The notes under the pieces were generated by a model. It made no database searches, was not told the DNA's origin, and was given only the letters and a program-made list of their open reading frames with translations. The translations under genes were made by a program, and so were the position numbers. A stretch of DNA of 42,067 nt, taken from positions 1 to 42,067 of the IMG/VR virus record IMGVR_UViG_3300031251_000049. One strand, 5' to 3'. Positions 15,375 through 23,701 of the stretch are shown here, one piece after another. Within the stretch, counting starts at the first letter, position 1, and every line of letters begins with the position of its first letter. The stretch comes from a virus.

Positions 15375-16703
15375 TTACGAAACGCTGGCCTTGATGATCT
15401 TCGCGGCTTCGAAGTTGCGAATACCGCCGCCCACGCGCTTCGTCGTGTAGAACAGCACGAAGGGCTTGCTCGAGAACGGATCGCGAAGCACGCGAACGCC
15501 CATGCGGTCGACGATGCGATAGAACTGCTTGAAGTCGCCGAACAGAAGCGAGAACGAGTTCGCCGCAAGGTCCGGCATGTCCTCCCATTCCGTAAGCGGA
15601 TAGCCGGCGAAAGAGTCGGCCTGGCCATTCTGTAGGCCGGGGACCCACAGATAATCGGCGTAAGTCGACTTGATCTTGCGCATAGCCGCGACGGTGCGGC
15701 GATTGGCGGCAAAACGAGCGTTGGCGCGATAGGGATATTTCAACGCCGCAATCGCGTCGAAGAAAATATCGCCACCGGTGCCGGCCGTCTGCGTCTGCGT
15801 CGTAAATGCGCCAGAAGCGCCTGTCGGGATATATCCGACAGAGCCCCACGAATAGGAGGCGTCCGCGACGACGTTGTAAGCCAGAACGCCCTTCGGCTTC
15901 TTGACGCCATCGCCCGTCACAAACGCGGCGGCTTCCTTCACGGCGAAGGCAAGCGCGACCTCGTTACTCATCCACTGCTCGACGTTCAAGAAGCTGTCGT
16001 CGAGCATTTGCTGCGTCGCGGCCGGCTCCGCATAAAGCTCGCCAGGAACCCATTCAAGCTCGGCAAGCTGCGACGTCGCAGTCTGCGGCCTCGCGTCGGT
16101 CTCTCCGACCCACGCAGCGCTCGTTCCGCGCTTATTGACCGGCTGCTTGAGCGAGCCAGAACCGATGGTCACGACTTCGGCGAACTGGCGCACTGGCGAG
16201 TAGAGCAACACAAGGTCAATCATGCTCTGCTCGATCTGCGGCACGACGGTGAAGCCGCCGTCCGGCTCCGAAGTCGTGGCGAGCGCCTTCGCCTCGATTG
16301 CCTTCTGTTCGGCGATCTCAAGGGCCGCGCGCGTCTTGTCGCCGCCCTTGCGGATATATTCGCCGAACTTGGCTTCATACTCGACCAGTTCGGGAGCCTT
16401 GGCTTCGCCGCCGTTCTTGGCGAAGATGGCCTGCCTCTTCATGTCGAGGATTTCGGCCTGCATCTTCTCCTGCACGCCGTCGATTGCCTTGTTAATGCGG
16501 TCGACGTGCTCTTTCAGAACAACGTCGTCGATCTTCTTGGCCTTGAGTTCGGCAATCGACTCGTCGTTCTTCGTGCGGAAGGCCGCAACGGTGTTCATAA
16601 GCTCGTCGGTCAGCTTCTTGAACTCGACACCGGACGGGACGGTGTTATCGTCTTTGCGCTCGAGCGGGTTATAGCCGCCGCGCAACTGAAAATGTTCGGT
16701 CAT
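15375..16703 (-). CDS. Major capsid protein, HK97 fold
   Basis: The product is 442 residues. Residues ~25-110 form a charged coiled coil (FKKLTDELMNTVAAFRTKND...), the expected delta scaffold domain. A mature domain begins near EPDGGFTVVPQIEQSMIDLV. The core shows AEVVTIGSGSLKQPVNKRG, WVGETDARPQTATSQLAELE and AAAFVTGDGVKKPKGVLA, all typical of HK97-family capsid subunits. The prohead protease gene directly upstream should remove the delta domain. It assembles the icosahedral shell. Confidence 0.95.
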   Translation of the reverse strand: MTEHFQLRGGYNPLERKDDNTVPSGVEFKKLTDELMNTVAAFRTKNDESIAELKAKKIDDVVLKEHVDRINKAIDGVQEKMQAEILDMKRQAIFAKNGGEAKAPELVEYEAKFGEYIRKGGDKTRAALEIAEQKAIEAKALATTSEPDGGFTVVPQIEQSMIDLVLLYSPVRQFAEVVTIGSGSLKQPVNKRGTSAAWVGETDARPQTATSQLAELEWVPGELYAEPAATQQMLDDSFLNVEQWMSNEVALAFAVKEAAAFVTGDGVKKPKGVLAYNVVADASYSWGSVGYIPTGASGAFTTQTQTAGTGGDIFFDAIAALKYPYRANARFAANRRTVAAMRKIKSTYADYLWVPGLQNGQADSFAGYPLTEWEDMPDLAANSFSLLFGDFKQFYRIVDRMGVRVLRDPFSSKPFVLFYTTKRVGGGIRNFEAAKIIKASVS

Positions 16704-16721
16704 TTCTATTGCCTGTGAGGT

Positions 16722-17384
16722 TTAGCGAAACGCTTCTCTAAGCGTCCGCATGGCTTCGGCGACGTGCGCCGCTTGCGTCGCCGATTCCGCCTCACGCGGA
16801 TCAATCTCGACATTTACGCCGGCATCGCGCAGGCGCTTTTGAAAGATCGCGACTGCCTTCACGGCGTCCGCCCGCGAGAGACCTGCGTCACGCAAGCCCC
16901 TTTCAATTTCTCGCGGATTGAATTCCTTAACTCCCGTCACCGTCGCCTTGTCATTCATGGGGAACGTAACGAGCGAAATCTCATAGAGGCCGATCTCTTT
17001 AAGCTGGCGAACGCCGCCCTGCGTGAAATCAGCCTCGAGCGTCTTGTATCCAATCGACATGCTGTCGATAACGCCGGCCTTCATGAGCGAATAGGCTTCC
17101 GCGCCTTTTTGCACGTCGCGCAAGATTTGGCCTTTGACGAAGAGGCCGCGCTCGTCTTCTTTCGCCGAAGTCCAGAATCCAATAGGCTGCGTCGCGTCAT
17201 GCTGCCAAAGCATCTTGATTGACGTGGCCGGGCGCGCGCCAAGCGACTTGGTAAACGCGCCCTTCATAACGACGTCTGCGCCCTGGTCGACATTGCCGAA
17301 CGTCGAGGCATAGCCTTCGAATTCGCCATTGTCATTCACGGCCTTGCCGTCAAAGATGATTGGCAGGTGCTTTAGTTCGGTCAT
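16722..17384 (-). CDS. Prohead maturation protease (HK97 gp4 family, S78-like serine protease)
   Basis: The product is 220 residues from ATG 17384. It shows FEGYASTFGNVDQGADVV, then KMLWQHDATQPIG with probable catalytic His62, then DSMSIGYK with probable nucleophile Ser110, then LYEISLVTFPMN with an acidic residue. This is the normal order of the family. It cleaves the capsid delta domain. The frame extends upstream to 17552, but that part lies inside the minor head gene; a GGTGGGG sequence precedes the chosen ATG. Confidence 0.93.
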   Translation of the reverse strand: MTELKHLPIIFDGKAVNDNGEFEGYASTFGNVDQGADVVMKGAFTKSLGARPATSIKMLWQHDATQPIGFWTSAKEDERGLFVKGQILRDVQKGAEAYSLMKAGVIDSMSIGYKTLEADFTQGGVRQLKEIGLYEISLVTFPMNDKATVTGVKEFNPREIERGLRDAGLSRADAVKAVAIFQKRLRDAGVNVEIDPREAESATQAAHVAEAMRTLREAFR

Positions 17385-17415
17385 GATCCCCACCAAATGA
17401 AGCCGTCGTCGTCGA

Positions 17416-18195
17416 TCATATTGGAACCCTCGGTCGCCACAGAATGACGCAGCGGCAATTGATGATGTTTCCAGCGCTCCCGTGCGGATCGCCAGGGTAG
17501 CGAAGGCGCTCGCCTCCGACGATAAAGTCTGCGTCCTTAGCGACCGTCTCACCGTCAGCGATTGAGTGCGCTAGGCGCGTCCTAGCGTCCTCTGTCGCGC
17601 CCCATTCCTTGTCTAAGTCTAGTCCCGTCGCTTCCGCTGCTGCATTGGAGCCGAACATTGCCGCGACATGCGTTTCAGTTCTGGCGATGCGCTGCGCTCT
17701 ATGCTTGCCGATCTCGCCATGCGTTTCGGCTCGAATTCGTCGCGCCAAAACTCGCGGCGGCTCGTCTTCGTCGTTTCCCCGTCGGATCGAAGCGCGAATG
17801 AGACGCTTGAGCGAGTCGGAGATACGCACAACCTTTTGAGCCGAATAATTCACAATCCAATGTGTGACGGCGGATTGTGCTATCTCGAATAGCGAGAGGA
17901 ATTTCGTCTCAAGCTGAAAGTCCGACTTGCCTTCTGATGCAAGCTCCGTGATCACCAGTTTCGCGCTCGCCAGCGCCGCGACCGTGAGACGATTTTTGAT
18001 CGCATTATGTAACGCTTGCTCGTATTGAGCGACGACGTTCGCCGCCAGGTGCGCTTGACCGTTGCCGGCCATCTCTGCGGCGGCGCGCCCGATGCGAGCA
18101 ATGATTTTCTGTAGATCATGCTCAAGAGCGCGCTCAAGTGTCGCGCCAAGAATGACATGGCGTCGAATACGCCGCTCACGCCTTGTTAGCGCCAT
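17416..18195 (-). CDS. Minor head protein (SPP1 gp7 / Mu F-like head morphogenesis)
   Basis: This 259-residue protein starts MALTRRERRIRRHV. A long helical region is followed by the family region HRAQRIARTETHVAAMFGSN and, at the C-terminus, DPHGSAGNIINCRC, the conserved Cys-x-Cys end. Such proteins are packaged in a few copies and bind near the portal. ATG 18195 overlaps the end of the upstream small gene by 20 nt; a longer frame to 18336 is rejected because it lies inside that gene. Confidence 0.88.
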   Translation of the reverse strand: MALTRRERRIRRHVILGATLERALEHDLQKIIARIGRAAAEMAGNGQAHLAANVVAQYEQALHNAIKNRLTVAALASAKLVITELASEGKSDFQLETKFLSLFEIAQSAVTHWIVNYSAQKVVRISDSLKRLIRASIRRGNDEDEPPRVLARRIRAETHGEIGKHRAQRIARTETHVAAMFGSNAAAEATGLDLDKEWGATEDARTRLAHSIADGETVAKDADFIVGGERLRYPGDPHGSAGNIINCRCVILWRPRVPI

Positions 18196-18340
18196 TCGCC
18201 CTGCAAACCGCGTCGCGCTCGAGGGCTCGCATGATCGCCACAGCCTCGAGGCTCTTGTCGCCAGGATTGGCGCGCGCGATCTGCTCCCATGCGCCGGCCA
18301 TGTTCGCGGCAAGCGTGCAAACCAAGAGAAGATCAATCAT
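18176..18340 (-). CDS. Small hypothetical protein with N-terminal hydrophobic segment
   Basis: This 54-residue protein starts MIDLLLVCTLAANMAGAW, with a hydrophobic start, then a charged helix (SLEAVAIMRALERDA). It overlaps neighbours on both sides (8 nt and 20 nt) in the portal to minor-head interval. Coupled overlaps support translation. The function is unknown. Confidence 0.5.
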   Translation of the reverse strand: MIDLLLVCTLAANMAGAWEQIARANPGDKSLEAVAIMRALERDAVCRANGANKA

Positions 18341-18503
18341 CGTCTTCGCCCTCGCCGCTATCATCTTCCGGCCAAGCCGCTTCGGCAAGGCAAGCAAGCT
18401 CGGCAATGAACGCTTCGAAATCCTCGAGAGAGACAAGCGTCACGCCGTCAACTAGAATGCTCTTGTCTCCGTTCTTTTGACGGCGCAGAATCAAATCACT
18501 CAT
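18333..18503 (-). CDS. Small acidic hypothetical protein after the portal gene
   Basis: This 56-residue protein starts MSDLILRRQKNGDKSI. Its C-terminus is very acidic (EDDSGEGEDDD). It overlaps the portal gene end by 8 nt and the next gene by 8 nt. I do not recognise it. Small acidic proteins between portal and minor head genes occur in other phages and may be assembly factors. Confidence 0.55.
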   Translation of the reverse strand: MSDLILRRQKNGDKSILVDGVTLVSLEDFEAFIAELACLAEAAWPEDDSGEGEDDD

Positions 18504-19824
18504 TTTCGCCCTCGCCGCCGATGTTAACGTCTTCGTCATCGTCGCTTTCGCTCGCGCCGCCTTCCGGCATTGCGCCAGCCGCCTCAAGAGGCACAAGCAT
18601 TGACGAAACGAGAATAACGTCGCCACCTGAGACGGGCGGCAATCCTTGATGCTCGCGCTTTTCGTTTATCGTCATCGATGTGCTTTTTTCGATGCGGTCC
18701 CATTCCGCGGCGCGCTCGTCTGCAAAGACTTCTAGGTCATCCGTATCGGGGACAATCGAAACATCGCTTCCGAATGACGGGCCGATCCACCACGACATTG
18801 CGCGACACCATTGCGTGAGCATCGGCAATATCGTTTCGCGATACCAAGCCTTGTTTGCCTCTTCGTAATTGGCGAATGTGTTATCGCCGGGAATTCCGAG
18901 AATGAGCGGAGGAACGCCAAGCGCAAGAGCGATCAATCGCGCCGCGCTGTTCATGCCGTCCTCGAAATTCATGTCCTTGGGCGAAAAGCCCATCTCTTTC
19001 CAATCCAAGCCGCCTTGCAGCAAAAGCGGCTTTCCAGCGTTCTTTGAGCCGCTATAGACTTCCTCAAGATCACGCTTAAGGGCGTCCCATTGCTCTTCAG
19101 AAAGCTGTTGCGTTCCCTCGGACGGCGCATAGACGAGAGCGCCAGACGGCTGCGCGCCATTTTTCAAGAGAGCATTATTCCAACGCAAGCCGCCCGTATG
19201 CATGTCGATTGCGAAAGCCGCAGGATCGACATTCGACATGCCGCGCCAATCATCCGTTGGGTTATATTCCTTGACGTGCAATATCGGCACGTTTCCGGCT
19301 TTCAGGTCTACAGGGACGGTGCGCTTTCCGTTTGCGAGCTTGAACGTGTAGCTCTGCGGAAAGCCGTCCGCTCCCGGATCGACCGTAGTCAGGCCGGGCG
19401 ACCATCTATAAAGCTCTTTCGGCCTCTTCCCAACGTCAACGCGCTCCGCGAAGAACTCGCCGGCAATCATTTGGTCGGAAAGCGTAGCGATGCGGAAGGC
19501 TTCGCCATCCTGCGCGATATTCGGTCTGTTCAAGAGGGCGCGAAGCTCTGGAATGTCGGCTTCCTCTTCGCCGCGCATGATCGCCAACGGAACAGAAGCC
19601 GCGGCGCGCGCCGTCTTATAAACGCAAGCGTTAAAGACGGGGTTTTGCTGATAAGCTTCGCGCGCCGATTGGTCAAAGTTCCGCCGCGCCCATTGCGGCA
19701 AGTCGAGAACGCGCGCCGAAATAAGCGGACCGATGCGCGAGTCTTTGCGCTCGATCATCGGCGAAGCGGCAATCTTCGGCTCAACGTGCGGCGCTTCTAT
19801 CTTGCGAGACGAGAAAGGCCACAT
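18496..19824 (-). CDS. Portal protein, HK97 family
   Basis: The product is 442 residues. It contains NPVFNACVYKTARAAASVPL, LLNRPN, SYTFKLANGKRTVPVDLK, ILHVKEYNPTDDWRGMSNVD and a C-terminal EKREHQGLPPVSGGDVILV. These are the hallmarks of HK97-type portal proteins, the dodecameric channel for DNA packaging. Its ATG shares one base with the terminase stop (TGATG). The acidic C-terminal tail is a local feature. Confidence 0.93.
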   Translation of the reverse strand: MWPFSSRKIEAPHVEPKIAASPMIERKDSRIGPLISARVLDLPQWARRNFDQSAREAYQQNPVFNACVYKTARAAASVPLAIMRGEEEADIPELRALLNRPNIAQDGEAFRIATLSDQMIAGEFFAERVDVGKRPKELYRWSPGLTTVDPGADGFPQSYTFKLANGKRTVPVDLKAGNVPILHVKEYNPTDDWRGMSNVDPAAFAIDMHTGGLRWNNALLKNGAQPSGALVYAPSEGTQQLSEEQWDALKRDLEEVYSGSKNAGKPLLLQGGLDWKEMGFSPKDMNFEDGMNSAARLIALALGVPPLILGIPGDNTFANYEEANKAWYRETILPMLTQWCRAMSWWIGPSFGSDVSIVPDTDDLEVFADERAAEWDRIEKSTSMTINEKREHQGLPPVSGGDVILVSSMLVPLEAAGAMPEGGASESDDDEDVNIGGEGENE

Positions 19825-21017
19825 CAGAGGCGCGCAATCCTCGGGGCGACCGGCGCGCGTCGCACTCCCTCGAGCGCATATCGAGCGGCGTCTATGACGT
19901 GGTTTTTCTTGTCTTCTAGCACGGGTAAAACCTCGCCTGTTAGCTTGTCTACTTTGTAACTGTATAGCGCGAATTCATCTATCGTATGTGTGCAGTCGGG
20001 GTGAATGACGATATCGAATGATTTCAGGAACTCGATACCGTCCACGACGGAGTTCGGCCCTTTGAGCGCCGATACGATATTGAAGCCGCGTTTTTGCATG
20101 TAAGAGATTGTTTCAGGCCGCGCGCTGTCTGCTCTTATCGGCCATCGTCGCGAAGCCGGTATCTTGTCGAAAAGAGCCGGCGTCGCATCTATCTCGCATC
20201 CGACCTTATAAACTTCGCGGTCTATATAAAGCGTTCGGTCTCGAACGCGGATTTGCACAAGCGTGGTTGGATCGACAGAGAAGCCCCAATCCGCGCCGAA
20301 ATAAAGCCGCTCGTCTGGCGCATGATTGAATTCGTCGCGCGATCCGATGCGCCAGTTTTTAAACACGCGCGCTTCTGAATTGCGCTGATATTCGCCAAGC
20401 CATATATGCGCGTATTTGTCGGGATCGCGCCGCTTGTCCCATTCCATTTCCTCGCGAAGCACGTCAGGAAAGAACGGGTTTTGATCGAAGTTGACTTCTT
20501 TAATGATCGAATTAGGAGGCGGCATTGCGCCACGAAACATCTCGTCTACAGGGTCTTTTTTAGAAACAGGATTCCACGAAAACCATAATTCTGACTTAGG
20601 CTTGCGCAGCGTCGGGATAAGAATGTCGAGAGACGTTTTCGATACGCTTCGCGCTTCCTCGATCCACGCTATATCTAAACCCTCTGTCGATTTCACGCTT
20701 TCAGGGTTTGAGCGCAATCCACTAAACAAAAAAAGCGATCCATTCGCCCCGCTTATCTCCGTGTCTGTCGAGCGATAGAACTTATTGAGCCCCATAGCGT
20801 CTATCTTGTCGTCAAGAAGCCGCTTGCTCGAGTCGCGAATTGACTTCTGAATTTCTCGATAGCATCCGATGCGCAGCGTCTCTTGCGCTCCACGAATTAG
20901 AAGCGCCGTTGCGACCGAATGTGACTTTGCCGATCCACGTCCGCCGAAATAAGCCTTATAGCGTGAAGGCGTGAATAATCCTTCAAACGCTTCCGGGATT
21001 GAGATTTGATTTGACAA
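19824..21017 (-). CDS. Terminase large subunit (PBSX-type ATPase-nuclease)
   Basis: The product is 397 residues. Walker A is GGRGSAKS (25-32) and Walker B GLDIAWIEEA (about 113-122). The C-terminal nuclease part shows YFGADWGFSVDPTTLVQ, IRADSARPETISYMQKRG and KKNHVIDAARYALEG, with metal-binding Asp residues. It powers DNA packaging into proheads. The size and motif order fit the PBSX/Terminase_3 group. The first 35 nt overlap the small subunit gene. Confidence 0.95.
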   Translation of the reverse strand: MSNQISIPEAFEGLFTPSRYKAYFGGRGSAKSHSVATALLIRGAQETLRIGCYREIQKSIRDSSKRLLDDKIDAMGLNKFYRSTDTEISGANGSLFLFSGLRSNPESVKSTEGLDIAWIEEARSVSKTSLDILIPTLRKPKSELWFSWNPVSKKDPVDEMFRGAMPPPNSIIKEVNFDQNPFFPDVLREEMEWDKRRDPDKYAHIWLGEYQRNSEARVFKNWRIGSRDEFNHAPDERLYFGADWGFSVDPTTLVQIRVRDRTLYIDREVYKVGCEIDATPALFDKIPASRRWPIRADSARPETISYMQKRGFNIVSALKGPNSVVDGIEFLKSFDIVIHPDCTHTIDEFALYSYKVDKLTGEVLPVLEDKKNHVIDAARYALEGVRRAPVAPRIARL

Positions 21018-21309
21018 ACTTGACCGTCAATTTCGCATTGATCGCGCCGCCCTCACCATCGCCATCAACGGGCTGCACAGCTTTTCCATATCCGCGGTCT
21101 AGTAGCTCTTTAATTGCGGCAATGCGCGCCTTCTCATCGGTTGCCGCCGCAAATATTACTCCGTCAATTTCACTTCCGAACGCAATCTGCGCTAAAGCAG
21201 TAATTGCTTCTGGCGCATACTTCCGGCATAGCTCCCGAAGCTCTGCATTAGTTTTCGTTTTTGAACCGTGTTTGCGTCCAGCCCCTGGCCTCGCGCCGCC
21301 GTGCGCCAT
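20983..21309 (-). CDS. Terminase small subunit-like DNA-binding protein
   Basis: This 108-residue protein starts MAHGGARPGAGRKHGSKTKT, the Gly/Arg motif seen at the N-terminus of many phage small terminase or terminase-associated proteins. A helical ELRELCRKYAPEAITALAQI region and ARIAAIKELLDRGYGKAVQP follow. The position directly before the large subunit supports the call. Recognition of pac or cos DNA is the expected role; neither site is identified here. Confidence 0.78.
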   Translation of the reverse strand: MAHGGARPGAGRKHGSKTKTNAELRELCRKYAPEAITALAQIAFGSEIDGVIFAAATDEKARIAAIKELLDRGYGKAVQPVDGDGEGGAINAKLTVKFVKSNLNPGSV

Positions 21310-21330
21310 TTTGATTAACCTCGATTAATT

Positions 21331-21543
21331 TCATGCCTGCGTCGGCGCTGCGGTGATTAGCTGCAATTGCGCCGGAAGAAATGTTGCGGTTTGAAGGGCG
21401 TTGTCGACGTTGAGCCATTCGCACATGACCTCTTGCCTATATGCTTCCTCGAGGCGAGGCTCCGACAATTCCCTCACGGTCATTCGGATATATGAGCAAG
21501 TCAGCGTCACAACGTCGCCGGTTTGGAATGGTCGCGTCGTCAT
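21331..21543 (-). CDS. DUF2158 (YodC-like) family small protein
   Basis: This 70-residue protein starts MTTRPFQTGDVVTLTC. The pattern GDVV-x-L ... RMTVREL ... VMCEWLNVDNALQTATF ... LQLI matches the small beta-barrel DUF2158 proteins common in phages. An AAGGG sequence lies just before the ATG. Its function is not known; it lies directly before the small terminase gene. Confidence 0.65.
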   Translation of the reverse strand: MTTRPFQTGDVVTLTCSYIRMTVRELSEPRLEEAYRQEVMCEWLNVDNALQTATFLPAQLQLITAAPTQA

Positions 21544-21602
21544 TTACGGCCCTTAATGCGCCTTATTCGTCGCTATCATCACAGACCTCGATAGGAGTGT
21601 GA

Positions 21603-21866
21603 ATGATGATACGAATTTGCGCCTTGATTTCGATGATCGCCCTTACGGGCTGTGCGGCGCGTAAGCCAGAGGTATGGCTGAGCGCTTCCGGCAAGCCGGC
21701 TCGTGAGATAGAAACCTCCGCTTGCACAGGAGAGGCCGCGAAGGCGCAGCTATCATCCGGGGTCGCTGGCGGGATCGACCAGGAAGTTGACCGCGTTCGC
21801 ATGGCGCGCGAGGTCATGATCGGCTGCATGGCCGCTCGCGGATACTCTCACGCTGCCCTTAACTGA
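21603..21866 (+). CDS. Small lipoprotein, isolated rightward gene (possible moron)
   Basis: This 87-residue protein has a signal sequence ending in a lipobox (IALTGC) at residues 11-17, then ARKPEVWLSASGKPAREI and a C-terminal EVMIGCMAARGYSH, a pattern seen in small envelope lipoproteins of proteobacterial phages. It has a good AGGAG ribosome binding site. It stands alone on the opposite strand between leftward blocks, which suggests a separately expressed moron gene. A pentamer element starts 5 bp after its stop. Its effect on the host is unknown. Confidence 0.7.
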   Translation: MMIRICALISMIALTGCAARKPEVWLSASGKPAREIETSACTGEAAKAQLSSGVAGGIDQEVDRVRMAREVMIGCMAARGYSHAALN

Positions 21867-21870
21867 AAAA

Positions 21871-21922
21871 CGTTGCGTTGCGTTGCGGTGCGATGCGAGG
21901 CGGGGCGTGGCGGGGCGGGGCG
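21871..21922 (-). repeat. CGCNN pentamer element 2
   Basis: On the minus strand there are ten CGCNN units ending in three CGCAA units and then CGTTTTTC. The CGCAA end lies 5 bp from the stop of the rightward lipoprotein gene; the other end is 84 bp beyond the stop of the leftward NusG-like gene. The interval 21867-22005 holds nothing else recognised. Confidence 0.85.
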
Positions 21923-22005
21923 ACGGAAAACTGAGGCAAATTTTTGGACTTCCCCGCAAATCGCTTGCGGGGATTAAGCCGGAGACGGCGCAGTGTCCGT
22001 GGCGG

Positions 22006-22512
22006 TTAGCCTGCTCGCTCCAAATGTTCGGCCGGCACATGAACGCTGCGCTGCGTGCCGAACAGGATGACATTTAACACGGCTTTACCGGTCTCGTCAA
22101 ATCTCTCGAATTCACCGATGATCTCTACTAGCTTTCCGAGAGCGACCTTGGCGTTTTCGCCCTTTTTGAACGCGATGGCCTTCCCCTCGACCGCGGGGCC
22201 GGCGTCGCGCAGCGCCTCGACCCACTGCGACGGTATTTGCGCTGGCGCAAACGCATCGCCTACGCGATTTCCGAGCAGGTAAGCTACCCCTGTGGCCTGA
22301 GCGGCCCTAAATGCATCCTGGGCCTCGACAGCCCCGACAAAGACATATCCCGGCATGAGCGAGGTCGCGCGCATGGTTTCCCGGCCATGCTTGCGCGAGT
22401 AAACGTGCCGCTCCGGTCGGAACGTGGAAAAGCCCAGGCGCTCGATGCGTCGAGCGACTGCCACGTCAGGGAGCCAACATTTTACTGCAAACCAATTGCG
22501 GAGGGTGGACAA
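22006..22512 (-). CDS. NusG/RfaH-like transcription antitermination protein
   Basis: The product is 168 residues. Residues ~6-75 read as a NusG N-terminal domain (NWFAVKCWLPDVAVARRIER, then ATSLMPGYVFVGA). A C-terminal KOW-like domain (about 112-165) contains FKKGENAKVALGKLVEIIG. NusG paralogues bind RNA polymerase and reduce pausing and termination. The start is a TTG at 22512 with GAGAGG six bases upstream; no in-frame ATG lies before the NGN domain. It is the last regulator before the terminase-led late genes, so late-gene antitermination is the likely job. Confidence 0.85.
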   Translation of the reverse strand: MSTLRNWFAVKCWLPDVAVARRIERLGFSTFRPERHVYSRKHGRETMRATSLMPGYVFVGAVEAQDAFRAAQATGVAYLLGNRVGDAFAPAQIPSQWVEALRDAGPAVEGKAIAFKKGENAKVALGKLVEIIGEFERFDETGKAVLNVILFGTQRSVHVPAEHLERAG

Positions 22513-22540
22513 TGCGGGCCTCTCAGGAAAGGTCCGCCCG

Positions 22541-22765
22541 TCAGTCGCGGTGCTGTGTCTCGCTTATGTCACGCTCTAGGCTGTCCCGCAATCCTTTGAG
22601 CGCGTATCCAACAGCGTCCCTAGCCGCCCATCCTGTCGCCTCGACAAGCGCGTCCAGCGCCTTCGCCTCGTCCGCTGTGAGCATGATAGTCAGCGACCGG
22701 CCCCCGGCCTCTTTGCGGGAGGCGCGGGACCGGGCTTGGCGCTGTGCGTCGGTTTGAGCGATCAT
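22541..22765 (-). CDS. Ribbon-helix-helix-like regulatory protein
   Basis: This 74-residue protein starts MIAQTDAQRQARSRASRKEA. A basic N-terminus is followed by a strand (SLTIMLTADEAKALDALV) and two helices, the pattern of Arc/MetJ-type DNA-binding proteins found in phages. It lies 28 bp before the NusG-like gene and just after a Cys-rich small protein. Its targets are unknown. Confidence 0.65.
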   Translation of the reverse strand: MIAQTDAQRQARSRASRKEAGGRSLTIMLTADEAKALDALVEATGWAARDAVGYALKGLRDSLERDISETQHRD

Positions 22766-22768
22766 GGG

Positions 22769-22990
22769 CTATTGCTCTCGAATAATTTCATGCTCTCCGC
22801 ACCATTCCGAAATGCAGACGGACGGCCATTTTGCAATAAAATCCTGAAGAACGCCCTCTTCTCCGTTCCACGGCTTAGGCGCATATCTCTTGCACTCTCC
22901 CATAAGCGTCGATTCTTCGGAGTCTCTTTCAAAGAAGGCGCAATTTTCGCAAACCCGTTGCCTTCCTGCGGGAATTTCTATTTTAGCCAT
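22769..22990 (-). CDS. Small Cys-rich metal-binding-like protein
   Basis: This 73-residue protein has the pattern CENCAFFERDSEES, then GECKRYAP, then WPSVCISEWCGEHE. The five Cys residues are spaced like a small zinc or iron-sulfur protein, a type often seen in phage early regions. A strong GGAGAGAGAA site precedes the ATG. The function is unknown. Confidence 0.65.
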   Translation of the reverse strand: MAKIEIPAGRQRVCENCAFFERDSEESTLMGECKRYAPKPWNGEEGVLQDFIAKWPSVCISEWCGEHEIIREQ

Positions 22991-23040
22991 TTCTCTCTCC
23001 GTTCTCAGGATAGTCGGGGCCCCGAAGGGCTCCCGTGGGG

Positions 23041-23271
23041 TTAGGCGGCATCGAATTGAATTATTGCAACATTGTCGGACGGCTCAACAGAAGCATAAAT
23101 TTCTTTTGCCTTAACAGGAGTCCCATGTCGAAATATCGACATATAAACATTTTGGTCGTTCATGAAACGAGAAATAGCCGCATCTGCGCTGTAAGCGCGG
23201 TAATTGCCGATATATTGGCCAGATGCATTTCTCAGCGTCCATACTTGCAGAACTTTTGCCTTACGCGCCAT
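23041..23271 (-). CDS. Small hypothetical protein with a duplicated leader
   Basis: This 76-residue protein starts MARKAKVLQVWTLRNAS. ATG 23271 is chosen because AGGAGTGACGGAA precedes it, almost identical to the leader of the next upstream gene. The region GQYIGNYRAYSADAAISRFM looks like a compact alpha/beta fold; the pattern suggests a paralogue of small phage proteins that handle arguments such as IGxYxA, but I do not recognise it. The frame is open farther upstream, inside the neighbouring gene. Confidence 0.55.
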   Translation of the reverse strand: MARKAKVLQVWTLRNASGQYIGNYRAYSADAAISRFMNDQNVYMSIFRHGTPVKAKEIYASVEPSDNVAIIQFDAA

Positions 23272-23314
23272 TTCCGTCACTCCTGTTTGCGTTTCGATGA
23301 TTGATAGCGACATG

Positions 23315-23701
23315 TCACGCCATACCCGCTGCGCAATAAGCGTCATACTCACGCGACATTGCGATGCACTCCCATGCCTCCGCTGCGGAGTCGAATGAAT
23401 TTAAGCGACGGTCTCCTAAATAAACGGAATATAAAAACCAGTCATCTCCATTGCTTTCGCGAACCATACGGTAATCATCGGCTATCTTGGGGGCGGCGAC
23501 CTCTCCCGCGAAAAGCTCCCTAAGCGTAACGCCTTCCACGCGGATTGTGGCAACGCCGTCAGCGCTTACTGCGTAGTCGCTGCCAATTTCAGGGTTCTCG
23601 CCCACATATTTCACAGCGAAAGCTCGCGCCCCTTTGATCGTCTTGAACGTCCGCATATCGCGGAAACCGTCACAAGCTCGGCGGGTGATTTTAATGGTCA
23701 T
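23315..23701 (-). CDS. Hypothetical protein, first gene after a predicted promoter
   Basis: This 128-residue protein starts MTIKITRRACDGFRDMR. ATG 23701 is preceded by AGGAGTGACGGAG, the same leader as the gene at 23271. It has an alpha/beta pattern (FAVKYVGENPEIGSDYAV, then ATIRVEGVTLRELFAGE) and contains DDWFLYSVYLGDRRL. An upstream ATG at 23737 is the alternative. It is the first gene after the promoter at 23753-23781. The function is unknown. Confidence 0.6.
   Translation of the reverse strand: MTIKITRRACDGFRDMRTFKTIKGARAFAVKYVGENPEIGSDYAVSADGVATIRVEGVTLRELFAGEVAAPKIADDYRMVRESNGDDWFLYSVYLGDRRLNSFDSAAEAWECIAMSREYDAYCAAGMA

Noticed and set aside
16008-16718. Long rightward frame opposite the capsid gene
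   Set aside because: It mirrors the coding bias of the capsid gene and has no independent protein features.
19090-19959. Long rightward frame opposite the portal gene
   Set aside because: Arg-rich shadow of the portal gene without ribosome binding site or recognisable motifs.
21753-22073. Leftward frame containing RNATQR through element 2
   Set aside because: It runs antisense to the lipoprotein gene and is produced by the repeat; no start signal.
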